Made by a program: the position numbers and the translations under genes
Assembly (NCBI GenBank): GCA_963703555.1
Contig: CAVPEV010000047.1
Span: 1 to 64,000 of the forward strand
Length of the DNA: 64,000 nt
Direction of reading: 5' to 3'
Source of the DNA: CAVPEV01 sp963703555
GTDB lineage: Bacteria > Actinomycetota > Actinomycetes > Actinomycetales > Cellulomonadaceae
In this document: piece after piece, positions 1 through 11,806 of the stretch
How the letters are laid out: each line of letters opens with the position of its first letter
How positions within the stretch are numbered: the first letter of the stretch is position 1
Notes under the pieces: model-generated
What the model saw: only the letters and a program-made list of their open reading frames with translations
Told to the model about the DNA's origin: nothing
Databases searched by the model: none

Positions 1-654
1 GTACCAATTGCTGCCGGGCAGGCCGGCGAGCTCACCCACGGCGTCCCGGAGCGTTCCCAGGGCGTCGCCCAGGTTCGCGCCGAGGGCAAGCACCACCTTC
101 GCGGGTGCCGCCGGTGCACGGTCGAGCACGTCGGGGGCCTCGCCGAGGAGGTCGGCAACGGGCCCAGGGCGCCACGGCTGCACCGCGGGCAGGTGCTCGC
201 GGTCCCGCCGCACCTCCACGACGACGTCGACGAACGGCACCGGCAGCGGAGCCTGCGGCTTGTGCACGGCGACCTCGACGGCGCCGACCGCACGGTAGGC
301 GAGGACCTCGGCCGCGATCCGTTCGGCCACGGTCTCCAGCAGCGCGGCCGGCTCGCCGGCCAGCACGTCCGCCACGCGCTGGGACAGCTCGGCGTAGTCG
401 ACGGTGCGGCTGAGGTCGTCGTGCGCGGCGGCCGGCCGGGTGTCCAGGTGGACGACGACGTCCGCGACGAACCGCTGGCCGTCCCGCCGCTCCTGCGCGA
501 GCACGCCGTGATGGCCGACCGCCTCGATCCCCTGCAGCCGGATGCGGTCGTCGCTCCCGGTCACCGCGCCGGGCCCGCCGTCGACGCGCGGACCCGGCAC
601 GTCGGCGGGCTCCGGGTCGCCGGCCGCGTGCAGCCCCTGTGCGTGTGTGTTCAC
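1..654 (-). CDS. folB-folK: FolB-FolK fusion: dihydroneopterin aldolase / HPPK (3' end outside window)
   Basis: The reading frame stays open from GTG at 654 to the window edge. After about 35 variable residues comes a FolB domain (IEAVGHHGVLAQERRDGQ, then YAELSQRVADVL, then a VHKPQAPLPVPF segment). A linker follows, and then the start of a FolK domain (VVLALGANLGDALGTLRDAV). FolB cleaves dihydroneopterin to 6-hydroxymethyl-dihydropterin. FolK pyrophosphorylates that product for FolP, so consecutive steps sit in one polypeptide. The GTG start overlaps the folP stop in a GTGA, which fixes the start and implies translational coupling. FolB-FolK fusions are known in actinobacteria. The C-terminal part of FolK cannot be seen. 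Confidence 0.9.
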   Translation of the reverse strand, partial: MNTHAQGLHAAGDPEPADVPGPRVDGGPGAVTGSDDRIRLQGIEAVGHHGVLAQERRDGQRFVADVVVHLDTRPAAAHDDLSRTVDYAELSQRVADVLAGEPAALLETVAERIAAEVLAYRAVGAVEVAVHKPQAPLPVPFVDVVVEVRRDREHLPAVQPWRPGPVADLLGEAPDVLDRAPAAPAKVVLALGANLGDALGTLRDAVGELAGLPGSNWY

Positions 655-1613
655 CGGTCGATCCTCCTCGTCGCCGCGCCACCCCGGCGCCATCGCTCCG
701 GGCCGTCCCCGCCCGGTGCCGGGGCCGGCGCGGCAGGTGCCCGCGGCGGCGCGACCGCGGCGGCCGTCCAGGCGGCGGCCACCCGCACCGCGTCGGCCGA
801 GCCCGGCACGTCGTGCACCCGGACGCACCACGCTCCCGCGTGCGCGGCCAGCGCGGACACCGCTGCTGTCGCCCGGTCCCGGGCCAGCGGCGGTGCGGGC
901 TGCCCGTCCACCGCGAGCAGGTGGCCGAGGAACCGTTTGCGGGACGCGCCGACGAGGACGGGGAAGCCGTCCGCGACGAGCTCGGGCAGCCGCGCCAGCA
1001 GCGGCCAGTTGCTGGCCCCGGACTTGGCGAAACCCAGACCCGGGTCAAGCACCACCTGCTCGTCCCGCACACCGGCGGCACGCAGGGCGGCGACCCGGTC
1101 GGCCAGCTCCCGGCGCACGTCGCGCACCACGTCGTCGTAGTCGTCGTAGTCGTCCATCACGTCCGAGGGAGCCCGCCAGTGCATCGCGACATAGACCACC
1201 CCTGCGTCCGCGACGAACCTGGCCATGGTGGGGTCGGCGAGCCCGCCGGACACGTCGTTGACCACCAGCGCGCCGCGTTCCACGGCCGCCCGGGCGACCT
1301 CCGACCGGGTGGTGTCCACGGAGACGACCGCGCCGTCCCGGGCCAGCCGCTCGACGACCGGCAGCACCCGCGCCATCTCCTCGGCCACCGGCACCCGGCC
1401 GGCACCGGGTCGGGTGGACTCCCCGCCGACGTCCACGAGGTCGGCTCCCTCCTCGAGCAGAGCGAGCCCGTGGGCGATCCCGGCCCCCGGGGCGAACCAC
1501 CGGCCCCCGTCGGAGAACGAGTCCGGGGTGACGTTGACGACGCCCATGACGAGCGTGCGCTGCAGCGCGACCAGCGCAGCAGGCAGCGGGGCAGGGTGGC
1601 GGCTCGGGCTCAC
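651..1613 (-). CDS. folP: Dihydropteroate synthase
   Basis: This 320-residue protein condenses 6-hydroxymethyl-dihydropterin pyrophosphate with p-aminobenzoate to form dihydropteroate, the target step of sulfonamides. Visible family motifs are the N-terminal MGVVNVTPDSFSDGG loop, the VGGESTRPGA loop, SVDTTRSEVA, VVNDVSGG, LDPGLGFAKSG and the late LVGASRKRFLG. The C-terminal 30 residues are low complexity and probably unstructured. It lies 43 nt after folE and overlaps folB-folK by 4 nt. The GTG start follows a TACCCT hexamer by exactly 6 nt, so it may also have its own leaderless transcript. Confidence 0.95.
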   Translation of the reverse strand: MSPSRHPAPLPAALVALQRTLVMGVVNVTPDSFSDGGRWFAPGAGIAHGLALLEEGADLVDVGGESTRPGAGRVPVAEEMARVLPVVERLARDGAVVSVDTTRSEVARAAVERGALVVNDVSGGLADPTMARFVADAGVVYVAMHWRAPSDVMDDYDDYDDVVRDVRRELADRVAALRAAGVRDEQVVLDPGLGFAKSGASNWPLLARLPELVADGFPVLVGASRKRFLGHLLAVDGQPAPPLARDRATAAVSALAAHAGAWCVRVHDVPGSADAVRVAAAWTAAAVAPPRAPAAPAPAPGGDGPERWRRGGAATRRIDR

Positions 1614-1619
1614 CCGGTC

Positions 1620-1625
1620 AGGGTA
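1620..1625 (-). promoter_or_regulatory. -10 element TACCCT for a leaderless folP transcript
   Basis: On the minus strand TACCCT is followed by six bases and then the folP GTG. This is the TANNNT-N6-start layout typical of leaderless actinobacterial mRNAs. It would let folP-folBK be transcribed separately from ftsH-folE. No convincing -35 was seen, and the call rests on spacing only. Confidence 0.45.
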
Positions 1626-1656
1626 GGGCCGTCGGGCCCGCGCCGGGACCGGGGCC

Positions 1657-2234
1657 TCACCGGCCGAGGATCAGGCTCATCGCCTCCGCGCGGGTGGCCG
1701 GGTCGCGCAGCTGGCCCCGCACCGCCGACGTCACCGTACGGGCGCCCGGCTTGCGCACCCCGCGCATGGACATGCACAGGTGCTCGCACTCCAGGACGAC
1801 CATCACCCCGCCCGGCCGGAGCACCTCGACGAGCGCGTCCGCCACCTGGGAGGTCAGCCGCTCCTGGATCTGCGGCCGGCGTGCGTAGAGGTCCACCAGC
1901 CGGGCCAGCTTGCTCAGGCCGGTGATCCGGCCGTCGTCCCCGGGGATGTAGCCGACGTGCGCGACCCCGTGGAACGGCAGCAGGTGGTGCTCGCAGGTGG
2001 AGTACACCTCGATGTCCTTGACCAGCACCAGCTCCTGGTGGCCGAGGTCGAAGGTCGTCGTGAGCACGTCGCGCGGCTCCTGCCGGAGCCCTGCGAACGA
2101 CTCCGCGTACGCCCGGGCGACGCGCATGGGAGTGTCCCGCAGGCCCTCCCGGTCGGGGTCCTCGCCGAGCGCCGCCAGCAGCTCGCGGACGGCCGTCGCC
2201 GCCCGCTCCAGGTCCGGCTCGCGAGCGGGGGTCG

Positions 2235-2238
<4 letters not shown>
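1657..2238 (-). CDS. folE: GTP cyclohydrolase I (FolE, type IA)
   Basis: This 193-residue enzyme converts GTP to 7,8-dihydroneopterin triphosphate, the entry to folate synthesis. The zinc-site signature YSTCEHHLLPFHG is present, with Cys82 and His85 as expected ligands, together with the late ECEHLCMSMRGV segment carrying the second ligand cysteine. RPQIQERLT is also a typical family segment. ATG at 2238 is chosen because it overlaps the ftsH stop in an ATGA. A longer frame exists upstream but lies inside ftsH. The order ftsH-folE-folP-folB/K is conserved actinobacterial gene order. Confidence 0.95.
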
Positions 2239-4265
<2,027 letters not shown>

Positions 4266-4393
4266 GGCTGGCGGGGCGCGGGTCCCCTCGTCCCTCCGGT
4301 TGCGGGTGCGGTGTTGTGGAAAGGTACATGGTGGGCCTGGGCATCCCCGCGGCTGTTCGCTGAGGGCACGACGCGGACACCGGGCCGGCGGTG

Positions 4394-6025
<1,632 letters not shown>

Positions 6026-6030
6026 CGCGG

Positions 6031-7053
6031 TCAGCCGTGCACCCGGCGGACCCAGGCGCCGGGGTCGGTGATCTCGGCGGGCGTCGGCAGCAGGTCCGGC
6101 GCCGTCCAGACCACGTTGAGGCCCTCGACTCCGACCTGTCGCTGCACGGCTCGCACGAAGCTCGCCCCGTCGCGGTACTGGGCGGTCTTGTCCGCCAGGC
6201 CGAGCAGCCGGTGCAGGCCCGCAGGCATACGCCCAGGACCGCGCCGAGCGTCGACGCGCGCTCGGATGCGCCGGACCTCGGGCGCCACCTGCCGGCCCGC
6301 GGTGTCCATGGCCACGTCGGCATGACCCTCGAGGAGCGTCAGCACCGCGCCGATCCGGGCAACCACGGCACGCTGGTCGGCCGGCAGCAGGTCGGTGACG
6401 CGAGCCGCGGGATCCGTGAGCAGGCGCGCCACGCCGCGGACGAGCTGCGCGACCGCCGGCGGACCGCTCGCGGCCTGCTCCGGGCTCTCCGCGAGGAGCG
6501 GCTGCAGCTGCGCGCGCAGGTGCGCCGCCAACCACGGCGCGGCAGCGAACTGCAGGGCATGGGTCTGCTCGTGCAGCGCCACCCACAGCCGGACGTGCCT
6601 GGGCTCCTCCCCCAGGGCCCGTTCCAGCCCGACGACGGACGGAGCGACGAGCAGCAGCCCACCTGTGGCGAACGGGTCGAACTGGCCGAGGACCCGTCCA
6701 CCGACCAGGGCGAGCGCCCCGCCCAGCTGGACCGCCGCACTGGTCCGGGCCGCCGCGGACGCCCGGTCCCCGCCGGCCCCGCCGGCCCCGCCGGTCATGC
6801 TGCGCAGCAGCGCGACGTTCGCGCGAGCCCACCCCGGCCGGTCCACGACCCGCACCCGAGCGGGCTCGACCCCGCCGGCCGGGGCGAGGTGGGTCGCCCG
6901 GCTGACGTGGTCACGCGCCGCGGAGGCGGCGTCGCGCAGACCCTGCACGGCGTCCGCGGCCTCCGCCGGGGTCACGCGCGGCCCGGGCGGCACGAGGCGC
7001 ACCGCCAGCCGGGCAGCGAGCTGCCAATCGACCGGACCGCGCTCCGCCTCCAC
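6031..7053 (-). CDS. Zinc-dependent metalloprotease of the DUF2342 family
   Basis: This is a 340-residue protein of an actinobacterial family annotated as zincin-like or coenzyme F420-associated metalloprotease (DUF2342). The zinc signature HEQTH is at residues 161-165, with a downstream glutamate in the LLEGHADVAMD segment as the likely third ligand. The C-terminal half has the typical KTAQYRDGASFVRAV stretch. The longer frame to 7209 would overlap dacB. GTG at 7053 is preferred because TACCGT lies exactly 6 nt upstream, a leaderless layout. The substrate is unknown. The position between dacB and tilS is the usual actinobacterial neighbourhood. Confidence 0.85.
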   Translation of the reverse strand: MEAERGPVDWQLAARLAVRLVPPGPRVTPAEAADAVQGLRDAASAARDHVSRATHLAPAGGVEPARVRVVDRPGWARANVALLRSMTGGAGGAGGDRASAAARTSAAVQLGGALALVGGRVLGQFDPFATGGLLLVAPSVVGLERALGEEPRHVRLWVALHEQTHALQFAAAPWLAAHLRAQLQPLLAESPEQAASGPPAVAQLVRGVARLLTDPAARVTDLLPADQRAVVARIGAVLTLLEGHADVAMDTAGRQVAPEVRRIRARVDARRGPGRMPAGLHRLLGLADKTAQYRDGASFVRAVQRQVGVEGLNVVWTAPDLLPTPAEITDPGAWVRRVHG

Positions 7054-7059
7054 GCGCCC

Positions 7060-7065
7060 ACGGTA
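7060..7065 (-). promoter_or_regulatory. -10 element TACCGT for a leaderless metalloprotease transcript
   Basis: TACCGT on the minus strand is followed by six bases and the GTG at 7053. It falls in the 92-nt gap after dacB and supports the shorter start of the downstream gene. Confidence 0.5.
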
Positions 7066-7145
7066 ACCGCCGGCCGCGGCGGGGCCGCGCCGGACCAGCC
7101 TCGCCGACTCGGCGACGGCCCGGCAGTGCGGGCCCGATCCCACGG

Positions 7146-8552
7146 TCAGCGGCACCCGCAGGCTGCCAGTCGGTCCGCGAAGCCGTCGATCGCGGCCCGG
7201 GGGTTCCACTGGCCCACCGCCCCGGTCTGGTCGGCCGTCACCGCGATCAGCAGCAGCCGGCCGTCGGCGTCCACCAGGGTGCCCGCCAACGACGTCACCC
7301 CCCGCAGGCTGCCGGTCTTGGCCCGCAGCAGCCCGCGCGCCGTCGAGGTGGCGAACCGGTCCGAGAGCGTGCCGCTGAGCCCGGCCACAGGCAGCGACAC
7401 CGCCGCGTCCCGCAGCACCGGCCGACCGGGGTCGGTGAGCGCCCGGAGCACCTGCACCAGGGTCTGCACGGACAGCTGGGAACCGGCCGCCAGACCGCTG
7501 GCGTCGGCGAGCCGAGCGCCCGCGGTGTCCACGCCGAGGGCGGCGACCTCCGCCAGCACCGCCTGGGTCGCACCGTCGAAGCTTCCCGGCTGCCCGGCGG
7601 CCAGCGCCACCAGCCGCGCCACCACCTCGGTGAGCGTGTTGTCCGACGAGGTGACGAAGGACGCCACGAGCTCGGCGACGGAGGCGGACCGGACCTCCCC
7701 CAGCACTGCGCCGCCGGCAGGCGCCCGCGCGGCGTGGACCCCGGTGACGGTGATCCCCCGCTCGGCGAGCCGCTGGGCCAGCACCCGCCCCGCCGCACCC
7801 GCCGGGTCGGCCGCCCGCTGCGAGTACTCCTGCGCGGGGTCGGTGCGCCCTTCATGGACGGCCAGGGCCGTCACCGCCGCGACGTAGCCGTCGGTGAGGT
7901 AGGCCGGATCCCAGGCCGGGTGCACCGCGGGCCCGGAGAACAACGAACCGTCCACGCCGAGTGCGACGGTCGTCGTGCCGGCGAGCGTCAGGCGGTGCGC
8001 GACCTGGTCGGCAAGGTCGCCGAGGCCTGCACGCCCGTCCACGGCGGCGGGGTCGCCGGCCTGGTCCCCGAGCAGCACGTCCCCTCCACCGACGAGCACC
8101 ACCCAGCCGTCCGTCCCGGCCACCACCCGGGTGGGCAGCGTCGAGGCCGGGCCCAGGCGGTGCAGTGCCGCGGCCGCGGTGAGCAGCTTGGCCGTGGAGG
8201 CCGGCGTCCGCGCACCGCCCAGGTCACGCTGCCCGAGCACCTGCCCCGTCAGCTGGTCCGTGACGAGCACGCCGACCGAGGGGCCCAGCCGGGGGTCTGC
8301 GACCAATGCGTCGACCAGTGTCTGCACCTGGGCCGGGTCCGGCAGCGGGACGGCGGGGTCCATCGCAGCCAGTGCGGGGACGGGGCTCGGCGGGTCGACC
8401 GCCCCCGGCGCGGTCGGGAAGGGCTCCGCCGGGGGCTCCGGTGCGGCGAGCGTGACGACTCCGGGCACCACGTCGTAGGCGTCCGCGGTCGCGTAGGCGC
8501 CGACCGCCAGGACCATGACGAGCAGCGCCGAGCCGACCGCCCGCCCGGACAT
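7146..8552 (-). CDS. dacB: D-alanyl-D-alanine carboxypeptidase/endopeptidase (PBP4, peptidase S13)
   Basis: This 468-residue exported enzyme trims or cleaves peptidoglycan peptide cross-links outside the membrane. It has an N-terminal hydrophobic signal or anchor (about residues 7-24) and a Pro-rich linker. The three active-site motifs of penicillin-interacting serine peptidases are present: STAK at 119-122, SSDN in the SSDNTLTEVVARL segment, and KTG in AKTGSLRGVTSL. The large insert between the first two motifs is typical of S13/PBP4. ATG at 8552 has GGGAGG upstream. It is divergent from ppa across 128 nt. Confidence 0.94.
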   Translation of the reverse strand: MSGRAVGSALLVMVLAVGAYATADAYDVVPGVVTLAAPEPPAEPFPTAPGAVDPPSPVPALAAMDPAVPLPDPAQVQTLVDALVADPRLGPSVGVLVTDQLTGQVLGQRDLGGARTPASTAKLLTAAAALHRLGPASTLPTRVVAGTDGWVVLVGGGDVLLGDQAGDPAAVDGRAGLGDLADQVAHRLTLAGTTTVALGVDGSLFSGPAVHPAWDPAYLTDGYVAAVTALAVHEGRTDPAQEYSQRAADPAGAAGRVLAQRLAERGITVTGVHAARAPAGGAVLGEVRSASVAELVASFVTSSDNTLTEVVARLVALAAGQPGSFDGATQAVLAEVAALGVDTAGARLADASGLAAGSQLSVQTLVQVLRALTDPGRPVLRDAAVSLPVAGLSGTLSDRFATSTARGLLRAKTGSLRGVTSLAGTLVDADGRLLLIAVTADQTGAVGQWNPRAAIDGFADRLAACGCR

Positions 8553-8585
8553 GTCGCCTCCCGTCGCCCGCCTGCTCCGTGCGTC

Positions 8586-8591
8586 ACACTA
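8586..8591 (-). promoter_or_regulatory. Probable -10 (TAGTGT) of dacB
   Basis: TAGTGT on the minus strand lies about 33 nt before the dacB ATG, leaving a short 5' UTR that contains the GGGAGG ribosome-binding site. It sits in the divergent dacB/ppa intergenic region. Confidence 0.4.
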
Positions 8592-8680
8592 GTCAGGCAC
8601 CGGCGGCGGGCCGCGACCGACAGCCCGTCCGCACCATCGTGGGCAGCACCTGGCGGTGCGCCCACCGGCGAAGGAGAGCC

Positions 8681-9181
8681 GTGGAGTTCGACGTCACGAT
8701 CGAGATCCCCAAGGGTCAGCGCAACAAGTACGAGATGGACCACGCGACCGGCCGTATCCGCCTGGACCGGATGCTCTTCACCTCCACCCGCTACCCGGAC
8801 GACTACGGCTTCGTCGAGGGCACCCTGGGACAGGACGGCGACCCCCTCGACGCGCTGGTGCTGCTGGAGGAGCCGACGTTCCCCGGCTGCCTCATCCGCT
8901 GCCGGGCGCTGGGCATGTTCCGGATGCGCGACGAGGCCGGTCCCGACGACAAGGTGCTCTGCGTGCCGACGGGCGACCAGCGGGCCGCGTGGCGTCAGGA
9001 CATCGACGACGTCTCGGACTTCCACCGCCTGGAGATCCAGCACTTCTTCGAGGTCTACAAGGACCTCGAGCCCGGCAAGTCCGTCGAGGGCGCGCACTGG
9101 ACCGACAAGGCCGCCGCGGAGGCCGAGATCGAGGCCTCGTTCCAGCGCGCCATCGACGCAGGGACACGCAGCCACCGCTGA
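8681..9181 (+). CDS. ppa: Inorganic pyrophosphatase
   Basis: This 166-residue family I soluble pyrophosphatase hydrolyses PPi to two phosphates and pulls biosynthetic reactions forward. The family core is visible: IEIPKGQRNKYEMDH, YPDDYGFVEGTLGQDGDPLDALV (the metal-binding D-x-D-P-x-D region), DDKVLCVP and HFFEVYKDLEPGK. GTG at 8681 is chosen because AAGGAG lies just upstream and the protein then starts with the usual EFDVTIEIPKG. Longer frames into the dacB promoter region are unlikely. It is convergent with the NlpC/P60 gene. Confidence 0.96.
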   Translation: MEFDVTIEIPKGQRNKYEMDHATGRIRLDRMLFTSTRYPDDYGFVEGTLGQDGDPLDALVLLEEPTFPGCLIRCRALGMFRMRDEAGPDDKVLCVPTGDQRAAWRQDIDDVSDFHRLEIQHFFEVYKDLEPGKSVEGAHWTDKAAAEAEIEASFQRAIDAGTRSHR

Positions 9182-9265
9182 CGGCAGCCGCGTGATCGCG
9201 ACCCCGCGACCACCGCCGACGACGACGCGCGGCCGGGCGAGCAGCCCCTCGGGCGCGCGGTCCGG

Positions 9266-10678
9266 TCAGGGCCGCCCGGCCAGCGGCATGCTGCCCGACC
9301 AGCGCATGGACGAGATGCGCACCGGCTGGCCCGGGACCGTGGCCTCGACGATCTGGTTGCCGCCCAGCCACATCGCCACGTGGTAGATGGACGACGGGTC
9401 GGACGTGTCCGTCCCCCAGAACACCAGGTCACCGGGCCGCAGGTCGGCGTAGGCGATCTTCGTCGCGGTCCGGTACTGGTCACGGGAGGTCCGGGAGATG
9501 CCGATGCCGGCCGCCTCCCAGGCACGCATCGTCAGGCCCGAGCAGTCGTACTCCGCCGGCCCGCTGGCGCCCAGCAGGTACGGCAGGCCGAGCTTCGTCT
9601 GCGCCCAGGTCGCGGCCTGCCCGCCCTGTGCGGCGGAGCTGCGCCAGCCGCCCGTCGCCGGGGGCGGCGTGGCGGGTGGGGCGGCAGGCGTCGTCGGGGC
9701 CGGCTCAGGGGCGGGCGGGGCCGGTACGGGAGCCGGCGCAGGGGCGGGCGGGGCCGGTACGGGAGCCGGCGCAGGGGCCGGTGGTGCCGGTGGTGCAGCC
9801 GGGGCGGGCGGGGCCGACGTCCCGGGGTTGCCGGTCACCGGCGCGCCGGCCGGGACGACCGGGCCGGTGGGCGCGGCCAGACGCTCGGCCCGTGCCGCCG
9901 CGTCGGCCCGTTCGCGCCGCTGCGCATCCAACGCATCCTGACGAGCCTGCTCCACCTGGATGCTCGTGCTGCGGGCGGCGGCCAGTCGGCCGATCAGTTG
10001 GGTGCGCTCGGTGGTCGCTGCCGCCACTGCCGCGTCCGACTCGGCCTGGGCGGCCTGGGCCGTCTGCAGGCTCTGCTGCGCCGCCTGCGCCGCCTGCTGC
10101 TGGTCGGCGGCGGCCTGGTCGGCACGGCGCCCCAGCGTGGTGGCCACGAGTTGGGCAGCGCGGTACTGCTGGACCACCGCATCCGCGTGCGAGCCCAGCC
10201 GGGACAACGCCGCGCTGCGCTCGGCGACGTCCTGGAACCCGTCGGCGGACAGGAACGCCTCGACGGTGTCCATCTGCCCGCCGGATCGGGCGGACTGCAG
10301 GGCGATCGCCACCAGGGCCCGGCGTGCCTCCTCGGCCGCGACGTTCGCCTCGTCGGCACGAGCCCGTGCCGCCTGCGCCGCCGTCTGCGCGTCGGCCAGC
10401 GCCTGCTGGGCACCGGCGTAGTCCTCGGCCGCCTGCTGGACCCGGACGTCGGCCTCGTCGCGGACCACGCTGAGCTGAGCCAGCCGCACCTCGATGTCGG
10501 CCGCGCTCGCCTGGGCGTCGGCCAACGCCTGGCGAGCGCCAGCGACGTCGTCGGCGGACGGGCCGCCGGGGTCTGCGACGGCCACCGCACCGGTGCCGGC
10601 GACGACCGCCAGGCTCAGGGCGAGCACCAGACCGCTCCGGACAGGCCGTCGCGGTGACGAAGGACGGGATGACCTCAC
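9266..10678 (-). CDS. Secreted NlpC/P60 peptidoglycan endopeptidase (RipA-like)
   Basis: A 470-residue protein with a signal peptide (about residues 14-36), a long Ala/Gln-rich coiled coil (about 40-260), a Pro/Ala-rich linker with repeated PAPAPVPAPP units (about 285-345) and a C-terminal NlpC/P60 domain. The domain shows Cys379 in DCSGLT and His433 in IYHVAMW. It should cleave the D-Glu to meso-DAP/Lys peptide bond during septum splitting, as RipA-type hydrolases do. The coiled coil resembles that of partners bound by FtsX. A leaderless promoter and a candidate MtrA box lie immediately upstream. Confidence 0.93.
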   Translation of the reverse strand: MRSSRPSSPRRPVRSGLVLALSLAVVAGTGAVAVADPGGPSADDVAGARQALADAQASAADIEVRLAQLSVVRDEADVRVQQAAEDYAGAQQALADAQTAAQAARARADEANVAAEEARRALVAIALQSARSGGQMDTVEAFLSADGFQDVAERSAALSRLGSHADAVVQQYRAAQLVATTLGRRADQAAADQQQAAQAAQQSLQTAQAAQAESDAAVAAATTERTQLIGRLAAARSTSIQVEQARQDALDAQRRERADAAARAERLAAPTGPVVPAGAPVTGNPGTSAPPAPAAPPAPPAPAPAPVPAPPAPAPAPVPAPPAPEPAPTTPAAPPATPPPATGGWRSSAAQGGQAATWAQTKLGLPYLLGASGPAEYDCSGLTMRAWEAAGIGISRTSRDQYRTATKIAYADLRPGDLVFWGTDTSDPSSIYHVAMWLGGNQIVEATVPGQPVRISSMRWSGSMPLAGRP

Positions 10679-10684
10679 AGGTGC

Positions 10685-10713
10685 ACGCTAGCCGCGCGTG
10701 TCTGAGAAGTGAA
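10685..10713 (-). promoter_or_regulatory. Leaderless sigma-70 type promoter of the NlpC/P60 gene
   Basis: On the minus strand a -35 TTCACT (10708-10713) and a -10 TAGCGT (10685-10690) are separated by 17 nt. The GTG start at 10678 begins 6 nt after the -10, so the transcript should begin at or next to the start codon. Confidence 0.6.
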
Positions 10714-10718
10714 CACCT

Positions 10719-10733
10719 GTCACAGCAGTCACA
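10719..10733 (+). promoter_or_regulatory. Candidate MtrA box: GTCACA-gca-GTCACA direct repeat
   Basis: Two GTCACA hexamers with a 9-bp period lie 5 nt upstream of the -35 of the NlpC/P60 gene. The MtrA response regulator of actinobacteria binds tandem GTCACAgcg-like repeats and controls cell-wall hydrolases such as RipA, Rpf and NlpC. Position and target both fit. The assignment to MtrA is inference. Confidence 0.5.
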
Positions 10734-10822
10734 TGAATCACTCTGATGTGCTTTGGGACGGAACGGACGGACCGCCGGTCGCCCACTGATGCAGCGGACC
10801 CAGTCGGCGCTGCCCAGCGGGC

Positions 10823-11047
10823 TCACTCGGTGTGGACATACCCGGGGATGCGCGGGTGCCCGGCGACCGGCTCGGTGTCCGCACCGACGGCGCCGACCCT
10901 CGCGGCGCCACCGGGCGAGCCGAGCGGGTCGTCGCGACCGGGCAGGGCGCGGACGAAGAACCGCGCGTCGTCGGCGAGGTAGGGCACCACGGCAGCCGAC
11001 AGGTCGTCCCCGTAGTAGATGCAGGGCGCTCCGATCGCGTAGGCCAT
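10823..11047 (-). pseudogene. Ferredoxin (FdxA-like) lacking the whole iron-sulfur region
   Basis: The 74-residue product begins MAYAIGAPCI like a 7Fe actinobacterial ferredoxin. It then jumps directly to the family's C-terminal part (YYGDDLSAAVVPYLADDARF, then LPGRDDPLGSPGGAA). The intervening roughly 40 residues, which in FdxA carry the cluster cysteines (ACVDECPVDCI and CVDCGACEPVCP type segments), are absent, and only one cysteine remains. The frame is kept and a very strong GGAGGAGG ribosome-binding site lies 5 nt before the ATG, so a product may be made, but it cannot bind the clusters. The neighbour regulator gene shows a similar loss. Confidence 0.75.
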
Positions 11048-11132
11048 GGCAACCTCCTCCGGTCGGGGTGTGGGTCACGGGACGCGGGCGGCCCGTGACC
11101 TCAGCCCGCACAGGGCGAGCGCCTGTGCACGG

Positions 11133-11749
11133 TCAGCCCACCGGGAACCCGTGCCGAGGAACCCGAGCGGCATCATCGGGACATGGCCGCAGGCCGCCGT
11201 GGTGGCCGGCGCCGGAACCGGTAGCCGGCCTCCGCAGCCGGGCGATGCACAGGTTGGGTGTGACGAACGGCTCGAGCGCCTCCGGCGTCACCGCGCCGCC
11301 GACCTCGTCCAGAACCCCTTGCATCATCCCCAGGTGCACGCTGCACACCACGTCGGCGTGTCGCTGCGCGACCTCGCGGAACGGGCAGTGCCGCAGTCGG
11401 ATCTCCACGACATCCCCGTGCACCGCGGTCTCGGGCTGGAAACCGACCTCGTCGAACACCCGCTGCAGTCGCGCGACGGCTTCGCCCGCGTCGATCCGCT
11501 CGGACGGCGCGGGCCGCTCGACCAGGTGCCGACCCCAGACGCGGCCGGTCCGGGTCGCGACGCCTCGCGGATCGTCCGCAGCGCAGACCAGGCCGGTGAG
11601 CATCTCCGCGAGGAGACCGTAGCTGCGTGGCCAGTCCACGCGTGCCGTGTAGAGGACCCGCCGGTGGCCTGCCACACGCAGTCCAGCACCGCCTGGCGGC
11701 GGGACCCCAGCCTGGGGATCGGCGGATCGGCCAACCGTGGTTGGGTCAT
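11133..11749 (-). pseudogene. SufR/ArsR-like metalloregulator with deleted HTH core and frameshift
   Basis: From ATG at 11749 the frame reads MTQPRLADPPIPRLGSRRQA then VLDCVWQATG, the usual first helices of this regulator family. It then breaks. A different frame continues with RRVLYTARVDWPRSYGLLAE and runs to the stop at 11133. This part keeps the sensor-like region with HCPFREVAQRHADVVCSVHL and a late Cys, typical of SufR-like iron-sulfur regulators. The roughly 40-50 residues expected between the two parts, the winged-helix recognition core, are missing. The gene should not give a functional repressor. Confidence 0.65.
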
Positions 11750-11806
11750 GTCTGGATTCTCCCGGCCGAGTCGACGCAGCGTAGGCAGCTCGCCCCGGGG
11801 CGGCCC

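Noticed and set aside
10679..10822. Cyclic-di-AMP (ydaO) riboswitch upstream of the NlpC/P60 gene
   Set aside because: Such riboswitches precede many cell-wall hydrolase genes, but the promoter here runs directly into the start codon, leaving no room for an aptamer, and no motif was seen.
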